Of a stretch of DNA of 64,000 nt, positions 43,409-52,522 are shown in pieces; position 1 is the stretch's first letter, and the number at the start of each line of letters is the position of its first letter. The notes beneath the pieces were generated by a model. That model ran no database searches and had not been told where the DNA came from. It was given only the letters and a program-made list of their open reading frames with translations. The position numbers and the translations under genes were made by a program. Location: contig NZ_LBMD01000006.1 in the NCBI RefSeq assembly GCF_001293645.1, positions 62,001-126,000 on the forward strand. Direction: 5' to 3'. Origin of the DNA: Bacillus sp. CHD6a (GTDB taxonomy: Bacteria > Bacillota > Bacilli > Bacillales > Bacillaceae_I).

Positions 43409-44708
43409 TTTGTGATTTTTTTAAAAAGTAGAAATATGTTACTCCTGTGAAAAGGAAAGCTAAGAATCCAGGAGACAAATTTTCAGGCAAAAGTAAATAT
43501 ACGCCTATTCCAATGCCGATACAAATAAAAGCAGTACTGTTATAGGAAGGTAATACTTCAGCAATGTCTATTTTCTTCCTTTTAATAAATAGAAAATCAG
43601 TAATAATGACAGCAGATAAAGGGATGACGAATGCCCCAATAAAAGATATATACTTTTCTGCTTCTTCCACCAAAGCCGGTGACAGGGATAAAAGTATTCC
43701 GGCTGTGCCAAAAAGCAAACTGCTTTTTACTCTTCCAAGTCGGGGGAAAGAATTTAATAAACTGAACCCACCTGTGTAAGCATTGCTTAAGTTGATGGAA
43801 ACCATTGATAATATGGCCGCACCTAAAATGATTGCGGTTAATAGTCCGGAGTTGGTCATTTCGCTTGATGCAATAAACGGATTAAGATTTCCTGTGAGAC
43901 TGGCTGTGTAAGCTCCGAAAAAAGCAGTAAGAATAAAGCCTAGAGCATTTCCAACAAATAACCCCCAAAATCCCTGTCTAGAAGTAACAGCGTACCTCGT
44001 CACATCTGATGAAGAAGACACACCAGATACATATTGAACAAAAGCTAGACTTGCAAAAAAGCCCATGATGGGAAGGTCCGACCCAACTTCTACTTTTACG
44101 GGAGGATCTACACTCATTCCATTCGTGATCAAAAGATATATCATAACAAGCTGTCCGAGTATCAGCCATGGCATAAAGTACTTGGTGGCCCTTTTTACAG
44201 CATCAAATCCCACTAGTGCAAGGCCGCTCATGATTATGGCTAAAAGCATGGCAATTATGTAGAATGGCAATGACAACTTAAAGGTTCTTTCAAGGATAAA
44301 TTGTATCACCAATGTACCGCCTATAGTCTGAACAGAGAACCAGTAAAGGGACGTTAGGGTGCGAATGGGGGAAGAAATATATCTGGATCCCTTGATTCCA
44401 ATGATGGACCTAATGGCAAATTGAGAAGGAATTCCCCGCTCGGCACCAGGCAATGATAAATAGGAAACAAATAAAAAGGCAAGTGTTGCACCAAATAAAG
44501 TGGAGATAAAGGCTGCAAAAAAGCTGAGGCCGCCTTGAATCACAGCGAGTGCCGGGACAAGAAAATTCCCTGCATTGACCGAAAATGCTACTTGTATAAT
44601 GGAATATTCATACCAACGTGTTTGCCTTAATTCTTGAGGGACGGCTTCTAAACCGTACCGCTCAATCCGGCTTTGAGGAGGAAGTGCCACAGTTTGTGCT
44701 TTAGACAT
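43392..44708 (-). CDS. NCS1-family purine/cytosine permease
   Basis: This 438-aa, 12-TM nucleobase:cation symporter-1 family protein is CodB/cytosine-permease-like. The N-terminal region IERYGLEAVPQELRQTRWYEYSIIQ and the helix-1 segment FSVNAGNFLVPALAV are typical. The substrate cannot be read from the sequence. The last residues (VPY) and stop are encoded inside the GGCACC hairpin of the neighbouring repeat, so the native C-terminus may have been replaced. AAAGGAG lies 12 bp before the ATG, a long spacing. It is divergent from the SDR gene. Confidence 0.82.
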   Translation of the reverse strand: MSKAQTVALPPQSRIERYGLEAVPQELRQTRWYEYSIIQVAFSVNAGNFLVPALAVIQGGLSFFAAFISTLFGATLAFLFVSYLSLPGAERGIPSQFAIRSIIGIKGSRYISSPIRTLTSLYWFSVQTIGGTLVIQFILERTFKLSLPFYIIAMLLAIIMSGLALVGFDAVKRATKYFMPWLILGQLVMIYLLITNGMSVDPPVKVEVGSDLPIMGFFASLAFVQYVSGVSSSSDVTRYAVTSRQGFWGLFVGNALGFILTAFFGAYTASLTGNLNPFIASSEMTNSGLLTAIILGAAILSMVSINLSNAYTGGFSLLNSFPRLGRVKSSLLFGTAGILLSLSPALVEEAEKYISFIGAFVIPLSAVIITDFLFIKRKKIDIAEVLPSYNSTAFICIGIGIGVYLLLPENLSPGFLAFLFTGVTYFYFLKKSQKQVPY

Positions 44709-44840
44709 GAGAAGGTCATTCTCCTTTCTTTCGTGTACCTAACAATCATTTTATCGTATCTTAACGGGTTATATGTTGTAAATTTAATGATTTTACAAGA
44801 AAATATAGAAGTACGCAATTCTATTAAGGGGGAATCCAGT

Positions 44841-45605
44841 TTGAGACATGCCGTAATAACAGCTGGTTCCAAAGGACTTGGAAAAAAAGTGACGGAACAG
44901 CTATTGAAAAAAGGGTGTTCTGTATCGATAAACTATAGAAATGACACAGAAGCAATCGAAAAGCTTAAAAAGGAATGGAGCCACATTGGTGAAAACAGAC
45001 TGCATTTTTTTCAAGGGGATGTAACGAAAAAAGAACAGATGCAGCAATTCATAGACGAAGTGTACGAACGTTTCGGTAGAATTGACTACTTAATCAATAA
45101 CGCAGGACCTTATATTTTTGAACGCAAAAAATTGGCTGATTACTCGGATGATGAATGGTATGAAATGATAGAAGGCAATCTTAGCGCCGTTTTCCATCTT
45201 TTCCGTAAAACCATTCCCATCATGAGAGAACAGCGTTTTGGGCGTGTTATCACTTATGGTTTTCAAGGTGCCGAATCTTCTCCTGGTTGGATTTATCGAT
45301 CTGCTTTTGCAGCAGCGAAGGCTGGGCTTGTATCGTTGACAAAATCCATTGCGATTGAAGAAGCAGAACATGGCATTACGGCCAATATGGTATGCCCAGG
45401 TAATATCGTGGGGGAGATGAAAGAAGCAACCATCGAACAGTCCAGAGAGTTAGAGGATTCAAAGGATACCCCTGTCGGCCGTTCTGGTACAGGGGAAGAC
45501 ATTGCCAGGGCAATTGAATTCTTGTGTGAAGAAAATTCTGATATGATTACAGGAGCCGTTTTGGAAGTAACTGGGGGAGTGGAAGTTATAAACCGATTCC
45601 GATAA
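44841..45605 (+). CDS. ytkK: SDR oxidoreductase, YtkK-like, with altered active site
   Basis: This short-chain dehydrogenase/reductase of 254 aa starts at TTG 44841 behind AAGGGGGAA. A longer reading from 44673 would overlap the divergent permease gene. The cofactor loop is TAGSKGLG; NNAG is present (INNAGPYIF). In place of YxxxK the sequence reads SAFAAAKAGL, so the catalytic Tyr is Phe while Lys remains. VCPGNIVGEM and GAVLEVTGG complete the fold. Position matches B. subtilis ytkK near ytkL. It may be inactive or use another acid. Confidence 0.85.
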   Translation: MRHAVITAGSKGLGKKVTEQLLKKGCSVSINYRNDTEAIEKLKKEWSHIGENRLHFFQGDVTKKEQMQQFIDEVYERFGRIDYLINNAGPYIFERKKLADYSDDEWYEMIEGNLSAVFHLFRKTIPIMREQRFGRVITYGFQGAESSPGWIYRSAFAAAKAGLVSLTKSIAIEEAEHGITANMVCPGNIVGEMKEATIEQSRELEDSKDTPVGRSGTGEDIARAIEFLCEENSDMITGAVLEVTGGVEVINRFR

Positions 45606-45617
45606 TCTAAGTAATTT

Positions 45618-45718
45618 TTGACATTAAATTTAGATAATATTGATAATTCCGCCTGTTTTAAAGCGCTTACAAAAATGCTTAAAAAACTATTTTACATTTT
45701 CTAGTTTAATGTTATATT
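45618..45718 (+). promoter_or_regulatory. Two candidate ald promoters flanking a cre box
   Basis: P1 is TTGACA (45618-45623), 18 bp, GATAAT (45642-45647). P2 is TTTACA (45691-45696), 16 bp, TATATT (45713-45718). The cre box at 45658-45671 lies just downstream of P1 and upstream of P2. Confidence 0.55.
45658..45671 (+). promoter_or_regulatory. Putative cre box before ald
   Basis: TTAAAGCGCTTACA has one mismatch to TGWAANCGNTNWCA. Confidence 0.65.
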
Positions 45719-45766
45719 AGTTACGTCTTAACGCTTTGTGATTATGATGAGGGAGGTATTTGATCC

Positions 45767-46888
45767 ATGAGAATTGGAGTACCTAGAGAGATAAAGAACA
45801 ACGAAAACCGTGTTGCGATGACACCTGCAGGGGTAGTGAACCTTGTTGGATTCGGACATGAAGTATACATAGAAAAAGAAGCTGGGATCGGTTCTGGCTT
45901 TACGGATGAGCAGTATGTACAAGCTGGTGCGAAAATGGTGGAGACAGCAGAAGAAGCATGGTCCATGGACATGGTCATGAAGGTAAAAGAGCCACTTCCT
46001 TCTGAGTACAGTTATTTCCGTGAGGGGTTAATCCTTTTCACGTATCTTCACCTTGCTCCGGAACCTGAGTTAACAAAAGCACTTATTGACAACAAAGTAG
46101 TGGGGATTGCTTATGAAACAGTTCAACTACCGAACGGCTCCCTGCCATTATTAACACCTATGAGTGAAGTAGCGGGTCGTATGGCTACACAAATTGGTGC
46201 TCAATTCCTTGAGAAAATCAAAGGTGGCAAAGGTATCCTATTAGGTGGTGTTCCTGGTGTTCGCCGTGGGAAGGTTACGATCATTGGTGGAGGTGTCGCT
46301 GGTACGAATGCTGCGAAAATGGCAATCGGACTTGGTGCGGATGTGACAATCCTTGACTTAAACCCAGATCGTCTTCGTCAGTTGGATGATATTTTCGGAA
46401 AAGACATCCAGACGCTTATGAGTAACCCGTTAAACCTTGAAATCGCAGTAAAAGAATCTGATCTTGTTATTGGTGCGGTACTTATCCCAGGTGCTAAAGC
46501 GCCGAAGCTTGTATCAGAGGAAATGATTCAATCCATGGGTGCAGGTTCTGTTGTGGTGGATATCGCTATCGACCAGGGTGGAATCTTTGAAACGACAGAT
46601 CGCATCACCACGCATGATGACCCAACATATGTGAAGCATGAAGTCGTTCACTATGCAGTTGCAAACATGCCAGGTGCAGTACCGCGTACATCCACTATTG
46701 CATTAACGAATGTAACGGTACCATATGCGGTGCAAATTGCAAACAAAGGCTACAAACAAGCATGCTTAGATAATGAAGCGCTACTAAAAGGTATCAACAC
46801 GCTTGACGGATTTGTAACTTATGCAGCAGTGGCAGAGTCTCACGGTTTGGCATATGAGAGTGCGGGTAATCTTTTAGTGAAAAGCTAA
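45767..46888 (+). CDS. ald: Alanine dehydrogenase
   Basis: This NAD-dependent enzyme deaminates L-alanine to pyruvate (EC 1.4.1.1) and is needed for alanine use and sporulation in B. subtilis. Catalytic Lys74 (MKVKEPL) and His95 (TYLHLAP) are at the family positions. The NAD fold [26 protein letters not shown] lies in the middle. It has 373 aa with GGGAGG before the ATG. Local GC is higher than in its neighbours, typical of a well-expressed gene. Confidence 0.97.
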   Translation: MRIGVPREIKNNENRVAMTPAGVVNLVGFGHEVYIEKEAGIGSGFTDEQYVQAGAKMVETAEEAWSMDMVMKVKEPLPSEYSYFREGLILFTYLHLAPEPELTKALIDNKVVGIAYETVQLPNGSLPLLTPMSEVAGRMATQIGAQFLEKIKGGKGILLGGVPGVRRGKVTIIGGGVAGTNAAKMAIGLGADVTILDLNPDRLRQLDDIFGKDIQTLMSNPLNLEIAVKESDLVIGAVLIPGAKAPKLVSEEMIQSMGAGSVVVDIAIDQGGIFETTDRITTHDDPTYVKHEVVHYAVANMPGAVPRTSTIALTNVTVPYAVQIANKGYKQACLDNEALLKGINTLDGFVTYAAVAESHGLAYESAGNLLVKS

Positions 46889-46901
46889 TACACTTTTATG
46901 A

Positions 46902-46943
46902 AAAAAACAGGTATCCAGTAAAGACACGGATACCTGTTTTTTA
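46902..46943. terminator. Bidirectional terminator, ald / peptidase
   Basis: AAAAAACAGGTATCC pairs with GGATACCTGTTTTTT. Confidence 0.88.
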
Positions 46944-48047
46944 TTAGGATTTAATAAGTTGTAAATCTTTTGGAAAGCTCGTTAACAATTCGATTCCGCT
47001 GTCCGTTACTAAGATATCATCTTCGATCCGTACACCACCGACTCCTGGTTTATAGATTCCAGGCTCAATCGTAAACGCCATCCCTTTTTGCAGTTTCATT
47101 GTATTGGTTTCATTCATGGATGGATACTCGTGTACTTCAATTCCAAGTCCGTGACCAATGCGATGGGTAAAAAACTCTCCAAATCCACTTTCCGTTATGA
47201 TAGAACGAGCTGTTGTATCAATCTGCCCGATCTCCACTCCTGGTTTACAAACATCAACGGCAGCAAGCTGTGCTTTCAATACGGTTTCATAGATTTCCTT
47301 CTGCTCTTCGTTCACACTGCCAAAGGCAACAGTTCTTGTAATATCTGAGCAATATCCATGTAAAACTACCCCAAGGTCGAATAGAACAAGGTCGCCTTCT
47401 TTCACTTGATCCAAGGCTGGCTTTCCATGAGGAGCAGCGGTCTTTAATCCTGTCAGCGCCATGGTTGAAAAGGACATTTGGCTGATGCCTTTTTTCTTTA
47501 ATTCAAATTCAATGGTGGCAACAAGCTCCTGCTCGGTAACACCTTTTTTAAGATAATGAACCCCAACTTCCACACCGAAATCAGCAAGTTTAGCCGCTTC
47601 TCTCAAGATGGAAACCTCTTCTTCATCTTTTACTAGACGAAGTTGATACATCTTATCTTCTGCTGCGGCAAGGTTGACGCCTGGGAAGATCTCCTCTAGC
47701 TTATGTAGACGTGCTACAGTCATATGTTCTTGCTCAACTGCCAGTTTTTCAACTTGAATTCCTTGTAGTTTTACATACTCCTGAACCTTTTGCCACGGAT
47801 CGTCCGTGTCATTGTAGCCGACAATCCCGTACGCCCAGCCGGTTTTCTTCACTTGCTCGACTTCCATATTCGGACAGACAATCGCAGGCTCGCTGTTTGG
47901 AAAAGCAAGTAATCCCAATAGCCTTTCGTGTGGATCTGTGTAAAATCCGCTTATGTAAAATACGTTCGGGGTAGACGTTAAAAAACAACCAGACAAGTCC
48001 TCCTGTTTCAACCATTCCACCAATTGTTGCAGACGATGTTCTTTCAA
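46944..48047 (-). CDS. Xaa-Pro dipeptidase-like M24 metallopeptidase
   Basis: This creatinase-N plus M24 (pita-bread) protein releases residues next to proline. The five metal ligands are visible: Asp in LFDLGVV, Asp in CSDITRT, His in GHGLGIEVHE, Glu in TIEPGIY and Glu in RIEDDILV. I place the start at TTG 48047, 8 bp after AAGGAG, giving 367 aa; the in-frame GTG at 48056 overlaps that ribosome site. It lies between ald and ytkL, transcribed against both. Dipeptide or aminopeptidase specificity is not determined. Confidence 0.88.
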   Translation of the reverse strand: MKEHRLQQLVEWLKQEDLSGCFLTSTPNVFYISGFYTDPHERLLGLLAFPNSEPAIVCPNMEVEQVKKTGWAYGIVGYNDTDDPWQKVQEYVKLQGIQVEKLAVEQEHMTVARLHKLEEIFPGVNLAAAEDKMYQLRLVKDEEEVSILREAAKLADFGVEVGVHYLKKGVTEQELVATIEFELKKKGISQMSFSTMALTGLKTAAPHGKPALDQVKEGDLVLFDLGVVLHGYCSDITRTVAFGSVNEEQKEIYETVLKAQLAAVDVCKPGVEIGQIDTTARSIITESGFGEFFTHRIGHGLGIEVHEYPSMNETNTMKLQKGMAFTIEPGIYKPGVGGVRIEDDILVTDSGIELLTSFPKDLQLIKS

Positions 48048-48218
48048 ATCAGCCACTCCTTTATTGGGAAAATACTTCTAGTTACGAAGTTTAAAACGTT
48101 TATATTAAGAGTATCAGGGAATCATACTTGTGTAAATTTTATTAGAAGGATTTTTGTATAAAAAAGAGAAGATTAACTGGTGTGAAGATTATAAGTTGGA
48201 AAAGGAGAGGTTGTTAGA

Positions 48219-48902
48219 ATGAAGGTTTCCTATCATGGACATTCTGTAGTAAAAGTAGAGGCTAACGGAAAGACCATTCTTTTTGATCCGTTTATTACAG
48301 GAAATGGCTTGACGGATTTAACAGCTGAAGACATAAAAGTGGATGTAATTCTCTTAACACACGGACACAATGACCATGTGGGGGATACGATTGACCTGGC
48401 CTTGAAGAATGATGCGCTGGTGATAGCGCCGTTTGAACTTGCCGAATATTTAGGTTGGCAAGGAGTGAAAGTTCATGAGATGCATATTGGCGGAGCGCAT
48501 GAATTTGATTTTGGTAAAGTGAAACTAACGCAGTCTTTCCATGGAAGTAGTTATACAGATCATGAAACGAAAACAATTGTTTATACAGGTATGCCTAGTG
48601 GGATCCTGCTGACGATTGATGAAAAAACCATTTTCCATGCCGGAGATACAGCGCTATTTTCTGATATGAAACTAATCGGCGAGTTAAATGATATAGAAGT
48701 GGCATTCTTACCAATTGGGGATAACTTCACAATGGGACCAGATGATGCTGTTCTGGCTGCAAAGTGGTTGAATGCTTCTACTGTAGTACCAATCCATTTT
48801 AATACGTTCCCCGTCATTGAACAGAATCCACATGAGTTTATTTCTAAACTTCCTGAAGGTGTGGGCAGAGTGCTAGAAGTAGGGGAAGCTATAGAATTAT
48901 AG
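48219..48902 (+). CDS. ytkL: UPF0173 metallo-hydrolase YtkL
   Basis: This metallo-beta-lactamase-fold protein (227 aa) has the metal motif [10 protein letters not shown] (about residues 46-55), HAGDTALF and [10 protein letters not shown]. It matches the B. subtilis YtkL family by length and by position near ytoI. The substrate is unknown. AAAGGAGAGG precedes the ATG. Confidence 0.9.
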   Translation: MKVSYHGHSVVKVEANGKTILFDPFITGNGLTDLTAEDIKVDVILLTHGHNDHVGDTIDLALKNDALVIAPFELAEYLGWQGVKVHEMHIGGAHEFDFGKVKLTQSFHGSSYTDHETKTIVYTGMPSGILLTIDEKTIFHAGDTALFSDMKLIGELNDIEVAFLPIGDNFTMGPDDAVLAAKWLNASTVVPIHFNTFPVIEQNPHEFISKLPEGVGRVLEVGEAIEL

Positions 48903-48991
48903 AGGACATGAAAAAAGGAGCAGATTTGCTTCTTTTTTTTGTTGTGCCGAATATACATGATACAAGCTATTGAGTTTGAAAGGAGTGTCAT

Positions 48992-49237
48992 GTGTTGAAG
49001 AATAGACTTTTATTATCGTTATTGTGTATCGGCGCAATGCTATATATTGCGGTTCCGCGTTTGCCGGTAGCGGAAGATGGTCTTGCAGGATGGTTTGGCG
49101 TTGTATGGCTGGTGTTTGCTTTAATGGCAGTTGGCGGTAATATTGCAGCAATCATGTACTTGCCTAAGCGAAACCGTGTAGTCCGAAAAGCAAAATTGGC
49201 AGAGTTCAAAAAGGTCCGATTACGTCAATATCAGTAA
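48992..49237 (+). CDS. Small two-helix membrane protein (81 aa)
   Basis: A GTG start lies 6 bp after AAAGGAG (48979-48985). Two TM segments lie at about residues 5-22 and 33-55, with a basic C-terminus (KRNRVVRKAKLAEFKKVRLRQ). No family is recognised. It is co-directional with ytkL and ytoI, with 60 bp to ytoI. Confidence 0.65.
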   Translation: MLKNRLLLSLLCIGAMLYIAVPRLPVAEDGLAGWFGVVWLVFALMAVGGNIAAIMYLPKRNRVVRKAKLAEFKKVRLRQYQ

Positions 49238-49306
49238 ACACATTGAATACAAGCTCTAACATCCGTATAATGAAGGTACAAATAACTATGTGGACGGGTG
49301 AAGAGT

Positions 49307-50614
49307 GTGACAAAGCATGAACAAATTCTCCAATATATTGAAGAGCTGCCTATTGGAGAAAAAATATCAGTACGACAAATAGCCAAAGCGTTGACGGTGA
49401 GTGAAGGTACCGCATACAGAGCGATCAAGGATGCTGAAAATAAAGGATATGTTAGTACCATCGAACGAGTTGGTACTATTCGTATTGAGCGGAAAAAGAA
49501 AGAGAATATCGAAAAGCTGACATTTGCCGAAGTGGTCAATATTGTGGATGGACAAGTTCTTGGTGGCAGAGAAGGACTTCATAAGACCTTGAACAAATTT
49601 GTCATTGGTGCGATGAAACTAGAGGCGATGATGCGCTATACCGAAGCAGGCAACTTGTTGATTGTCGGTAACCGCTACAATGCCCATAAGCTTGCCATTG
49701 AAGCTGGTGCTGCCGTGTTGATTACCGGAGGATTTGATACAGATGATGAGGTAAAACGCTTAGCCGATGAAATGAAGCTTCCAATCATATCCAGTAGCTA
49801 TGACACATTCACTGTTGCCACTTTGATTAACCGTGCCATCTACGATCAGTTGATCAAAAAGGAAATAGTATTGGTCGAGGATATCTTGACACCAATTGAG
49901 GCGACGACTTACTTAACCACAGAAGATACCATTGCGGAATGGTATAAGGTGAACGAAGAAATCAAACACAGCCGCTTTCCAATCATCGATAAAAACTTGA
50001 AGGTGCAGGGTGTGGTTACTTCAAAGGACGTGCTTGGGAAGGACTCTTCGACGCCTATTGAAAAAGTGATGACCAAAAATCCAATTACCGTTAATGGGAA
50101 GACTTCTGTCGCGTCCGCTGCCCATATCATGGTATGGGAAGGGATCGAGATGCTTCCTGTTGTGGACCCAAACCACCGCCTTCTTGGAATCATCAGCCGT
50201 CAGGACGTATTGAAGGCATTGCAAATGATCCAAAGGCAACCCCAGGTCGGCGAAACACTTGATGACATTGTGACCAATCAATTTATGGATGTCACAGAAT
50301 CAAAAGGGGAAGAGACTTACCAAAGTGAAGTGACCCCACAGATGACCAATTCGGTCGGAACGATATCTTATGGAGTGTTTACAACGATCGTGACCGAAGC
50401 AGCGAAGCGTGTGATTCGTAATGTGAAAAAGAGCGATATGGTCGTGGAGAACATTACGATTTATTTTATAAAACCAGTCCAAATTGACAGTACAATCGAG
50501 ATTCGACCGAAAGTACTCGAAGTTGGCCGTAAGTTCGGGAAAGTCGATGTAGAAGTGTACCATGAGGGTAATGTTGTGGGCAAGGCGATGATGATGGTAC
50601 AGTTGATCCAATAG
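49307..50614 (+). CDS. ytoI: HTH-DRTGG-CBS-thioesterase protein YtoI
   Basis: An N-terminal winged-helix (about residues 1-65, KISVRQIAKALTVSEGTAYRAI) is followed by a DRTGG domain (about 70-180). Two CBS repeats follow (about 195-310; VMTKNPITVNGKTSVASAAHIM). A C-terminal hotdog/PaaI-like thioesterase fold covers about 315-435. It is the B. subtilis YtoI architecture, suggesting a nucleotide-sensing regulator, but the ligand and targets are unknown. I prefer GTG 49307 (MTKHEQIL); the in-frame GTG 49298 overlaps the GGGTGAAGAG ribosome region. Confidence 0.88.
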   Translation: MTKHEQILQYIEELPIGEKISVRQIAKALTVSEGTAYRAIKDAENKGYVSTIERVGTIRIERKKKENIEKLTFAEVVNIVDGQVLGGREGLHKTLNKFVIGAMKLEAMMRYTEAGNLLIVGNRYNAHKLAIEAGAAVLITGGFDTDDEVKRLADEMKLPIISSSYDTFTVATLINRAIYDQLIKKEIVLVEDILTPIEATTYLTTEDTIAEWYKVNEEIKHSRFPIIDKNLKVQGVVTSKDVLGKDSSTPIEKVMTKNPITVNGKTSVASAAHIMVWEGIEMLPVVDPNHRLLGIISRQDVLKALQMIQRQPQVGETLDDIVTNQFMDVTESKGEETYQSEVTPQMTNSVGTISYGVFTTIVTEAAKRVIRNVKKSDMVVENITIYFIKPVQIDSTIEIRPKVLEVGRKFGKVDVEVYHEGNVVGKAMMMVQLIQ

Positions 50615-50774
50615 CGGTTTGTAAAGCAGCGTGGGGTTTTTGCTTGGAACGCTCTCACCTTTTGGGGTGGGGGCGTATTTTTGGGTTGGTGGAGAACTTA
50701 GGTAAAGGGCAAGGATTAAAGTGTTGAAGGGCTTTTGGTGGGGGAGGCTGTTGTGAGGGTGCGGATTGGTAATA

Positions 50775-50886
50775 ATGGATAAATCAATTTTACAATGGAT
50801 ATATGAGTTTTAGGATGGATATATTCGATTTACAATGGATATATCTTTTTTACAATGGATAAATTGATTTTACAATGGATATATGA
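50775..50886 (+). repeat. 20-bp phased tandem array (ATGGATATAT-type)
   Basis: ATGGAT starts at 50775, 50795, 50815, 50835, 50855 and 50875, giving six units exactly 20 bp apart. The consensus is about ATGGATATATnnnTTTTACA. The 50615-50774 stretch before it holds only a weak hairpin (CTCACC/GGTGGGGG, about 50658-50682). Confidence 0.87.
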
Positions 50887-50974
50887 AATCCGAGGGTTCT
50901 TTTTGTAGTATTTGAAGGAATTTTAATGCGTGGAGTCGAAAGTATCCAGACAAAGTTAACAAAGGAGTGACTCA

Positions 50975-51958
50975 ATGATAAAAAAACATAGAGAAAAGTC
51001 GAATAGGATGATGATACACGAAGCCGGCTTGAGGAGGCTGTTACCATCCCACCCGCAATACCAATTGATTGAACAGGAATATGGCAAAATGAAATACGGT
51101 TACAAAGGTGAAGAGGCGTTAGATTACTTTTTAACCTTTCTCCCTCATGATAACTATCACATCCTTCACGGCCTCCGTATTGAAGACCCAAAAGGTAGAT
51201 ATTTTCAAATGGATACTCTTCTTATCACTTCCACTCATTGCTTAATAATAGACTCCAAATACGTTTCTGGGAAATTAGAATTTGATGAGCTGGGGTGTCA
51301 ACTCATTCGGCATAAGTCCGATGGGGACATTGAAAGAATGGCTGATCCTCTTACTCAAGTAGCTCGTCACCGTTACCAACTTTCATTCTGGTTAGAACAC
51401 CATGGCTTCCCAAGCTTACCTATCGCAAGTTTAGTAGCTTTAACTCACAATAAGTCCCATTTGGTAAAAACTTCTCCCTCCCTTATGAAAAAGGTAACTT
51501 TTCTAACTAATCTCCCAAATAGAGTGAGTGAAATAAATGCACTCCATTCAACTGAGGTCCTGAATAAAAAAGATATTAACAAGCTTACGAAAACATTAAT
51601 AAAGAAACACACTCCTGATAGCTTTAATTTTCTACAGACCTACAACATTAAACAGGAAGAACTGATAAAAGGTGTAATATGTATGAATTGTGGATCGAAC
51701 TTGATGAAGAAAAAAAGAAAATACTGGACTTGTAAGAGATGCAATACCCAATCGCTCTCAGTGCACCTTTATGCGATAGATGATTATAAACTATTAATAG
51801 CTTCCACCATTCAGAATAAAGATTTGAAGGATTTTCTTCTACTTAGTTCTGCGTCAGAAGCTTATAATATATTGGTATCACTTGATTTGCCTTCTGTAGG
51901 CCACAAAAAAGGGAGGACTTATTCGTTAGTACATTTAAAAACTTCCTTAACACCATAA
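50975..51958 (+). CDS. NERD-domain protein with C-terminal zinc ribbon
   Basis: This nuclease-related domain (about residues 40-160) has the PD-(D/E)xK-like pattern YKGEEALDYFL, QMDTLLIT and CLIIDSKYVSG. A CMNCGSN-x-CKRCNTQ ribbon (about 236-258) follows, giving 327 aa. AAAGGAGTGACTC precedes the ATG. NERD proteins are widespread in bacilli without a settled role. This one is not in the B. subtilis synteny block (ytoI-ytpI), so it is an insertion here. It has no signal peptide. Confidence 0.82.
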   Translation: MIKKHREKSNRMMIHEAGLRRLLPSHPQYQLIEQEYGKMKYGYKGEEALDYFLTFLPHDNYHILHGLRIEDPKGRYFQMDTLLITSTHCLIIDSKYVSGKLEFDELGCQLIRHKSDGDIERMADPLTQVARHRYQLSFWLEHHGFPSLPIASLVALTHNKSHLVKTSPSLMKKVTFLTNLPNRVSEINALHSTEVLNKKDINKLTKTLIKKHTPDSFNFLQTYNIKQEELIKGVICMNCGSNLMKKKRKYWTCKRCNTQSLSVHLYAIDDYKLLIASTIQNKDLKDFLLLSSASEAYNILVSLDLPSVGHKKGRTYSLVHLKTSLTP

Positions 51959-51968
51959 AACCAAACAA

Positions 51969-52002
51969 AAAAGCCGCCCCAAAAAAAGGAACGACTCTCC
52001 AC
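51969..52002. terminator. Terminator between NERD gene and ytpI
   Basis: On the minus strand AGTCGTTCC pairs with GGGGCGGCT (with G-U pairs) and is followed by TTTTTT. The A-rich side can also serve the plus strand. Confidence 0.6.
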
Positions 52003-52008
52003 TCTACC

Positions 52009-52341
52009 TCAATCCGTAACTGTCTTCTCTTTCATTTCTGCTTCCTTAACTGCTTCTGCTTCTTCAATGGCAAAAGGCAGGTAGAAACGGTAGGCTTTGT
52101 AGCCCGCCCAGATGCTTCCTAATCCTACAACCAACAAAATTATTCCGACAACGATGGCAACCGTGGATAGTGGATTAATGAGAGAATTAACGCCAAAAAA
52201 GAAAACAAAACTTCCCAGAGCGATGCTGGATTTTGCGCTTAGCCATTTTTTTTCGGCTGGCAAATGGGTGCGGAAGTATTTTACTTTATACATGAAGTAG
52301 AACATTAATGAAAAGATAATGAGAAAAACAAAAATAGCCAA
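52009..52341 (-). CDS. ytpI: YtpI-family membrane protein
   Basis: This 110-aa protein has three hydrophobic helices at about residues 1-18, 36-54 and 60-82. VKYFRTHLPAEKKWLSAKSSIALG is typical of YtpI. The start is placed at TTG 52341, 8 bp after AAAGGAG; the frame extends upstream but before the ribosome site. B. subtilis has ytpI between ytoI and nrnA, as here, although in B. subtilis the orientation relative to neighbours was not checked. Function unknown. Confidence 0.82.
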   Translation of the reverse strand: MAIFVFLIIFSLMFYFMYKVKYFRTHLPAEKKWLSAKSSIALGSFVFFFGVNSLINPLSTVAIVVGIILLVVGLGSIWAGYKAYRFYLPFAIEEAEAVKEAEMKEKTVTD

Positions 52342-52522
52342 AGGACACACTCCTTTATATTTCAACCATGATAGTTATCATTCTACCATACGCATACAAG
52401 CTATATTGTAACGTGTTCGTGAACAAAATTCTACTTTTCAAACGAAAATGATATTTCTTTGAGAACAAGGGAAACTGTGATTAAATAAAAGAAAAGAAAC
52501 AGGCGAAAGAGGGTTACATAGG

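Noticed and set aside
30385-50886. CRISPR array interpretation of the phased repeats
   Set aside because: Units are only 20-24 bp including the variable part, cores are 6-12 nt and imperfect, there are no spacers of CRISPR length and no cas genes.
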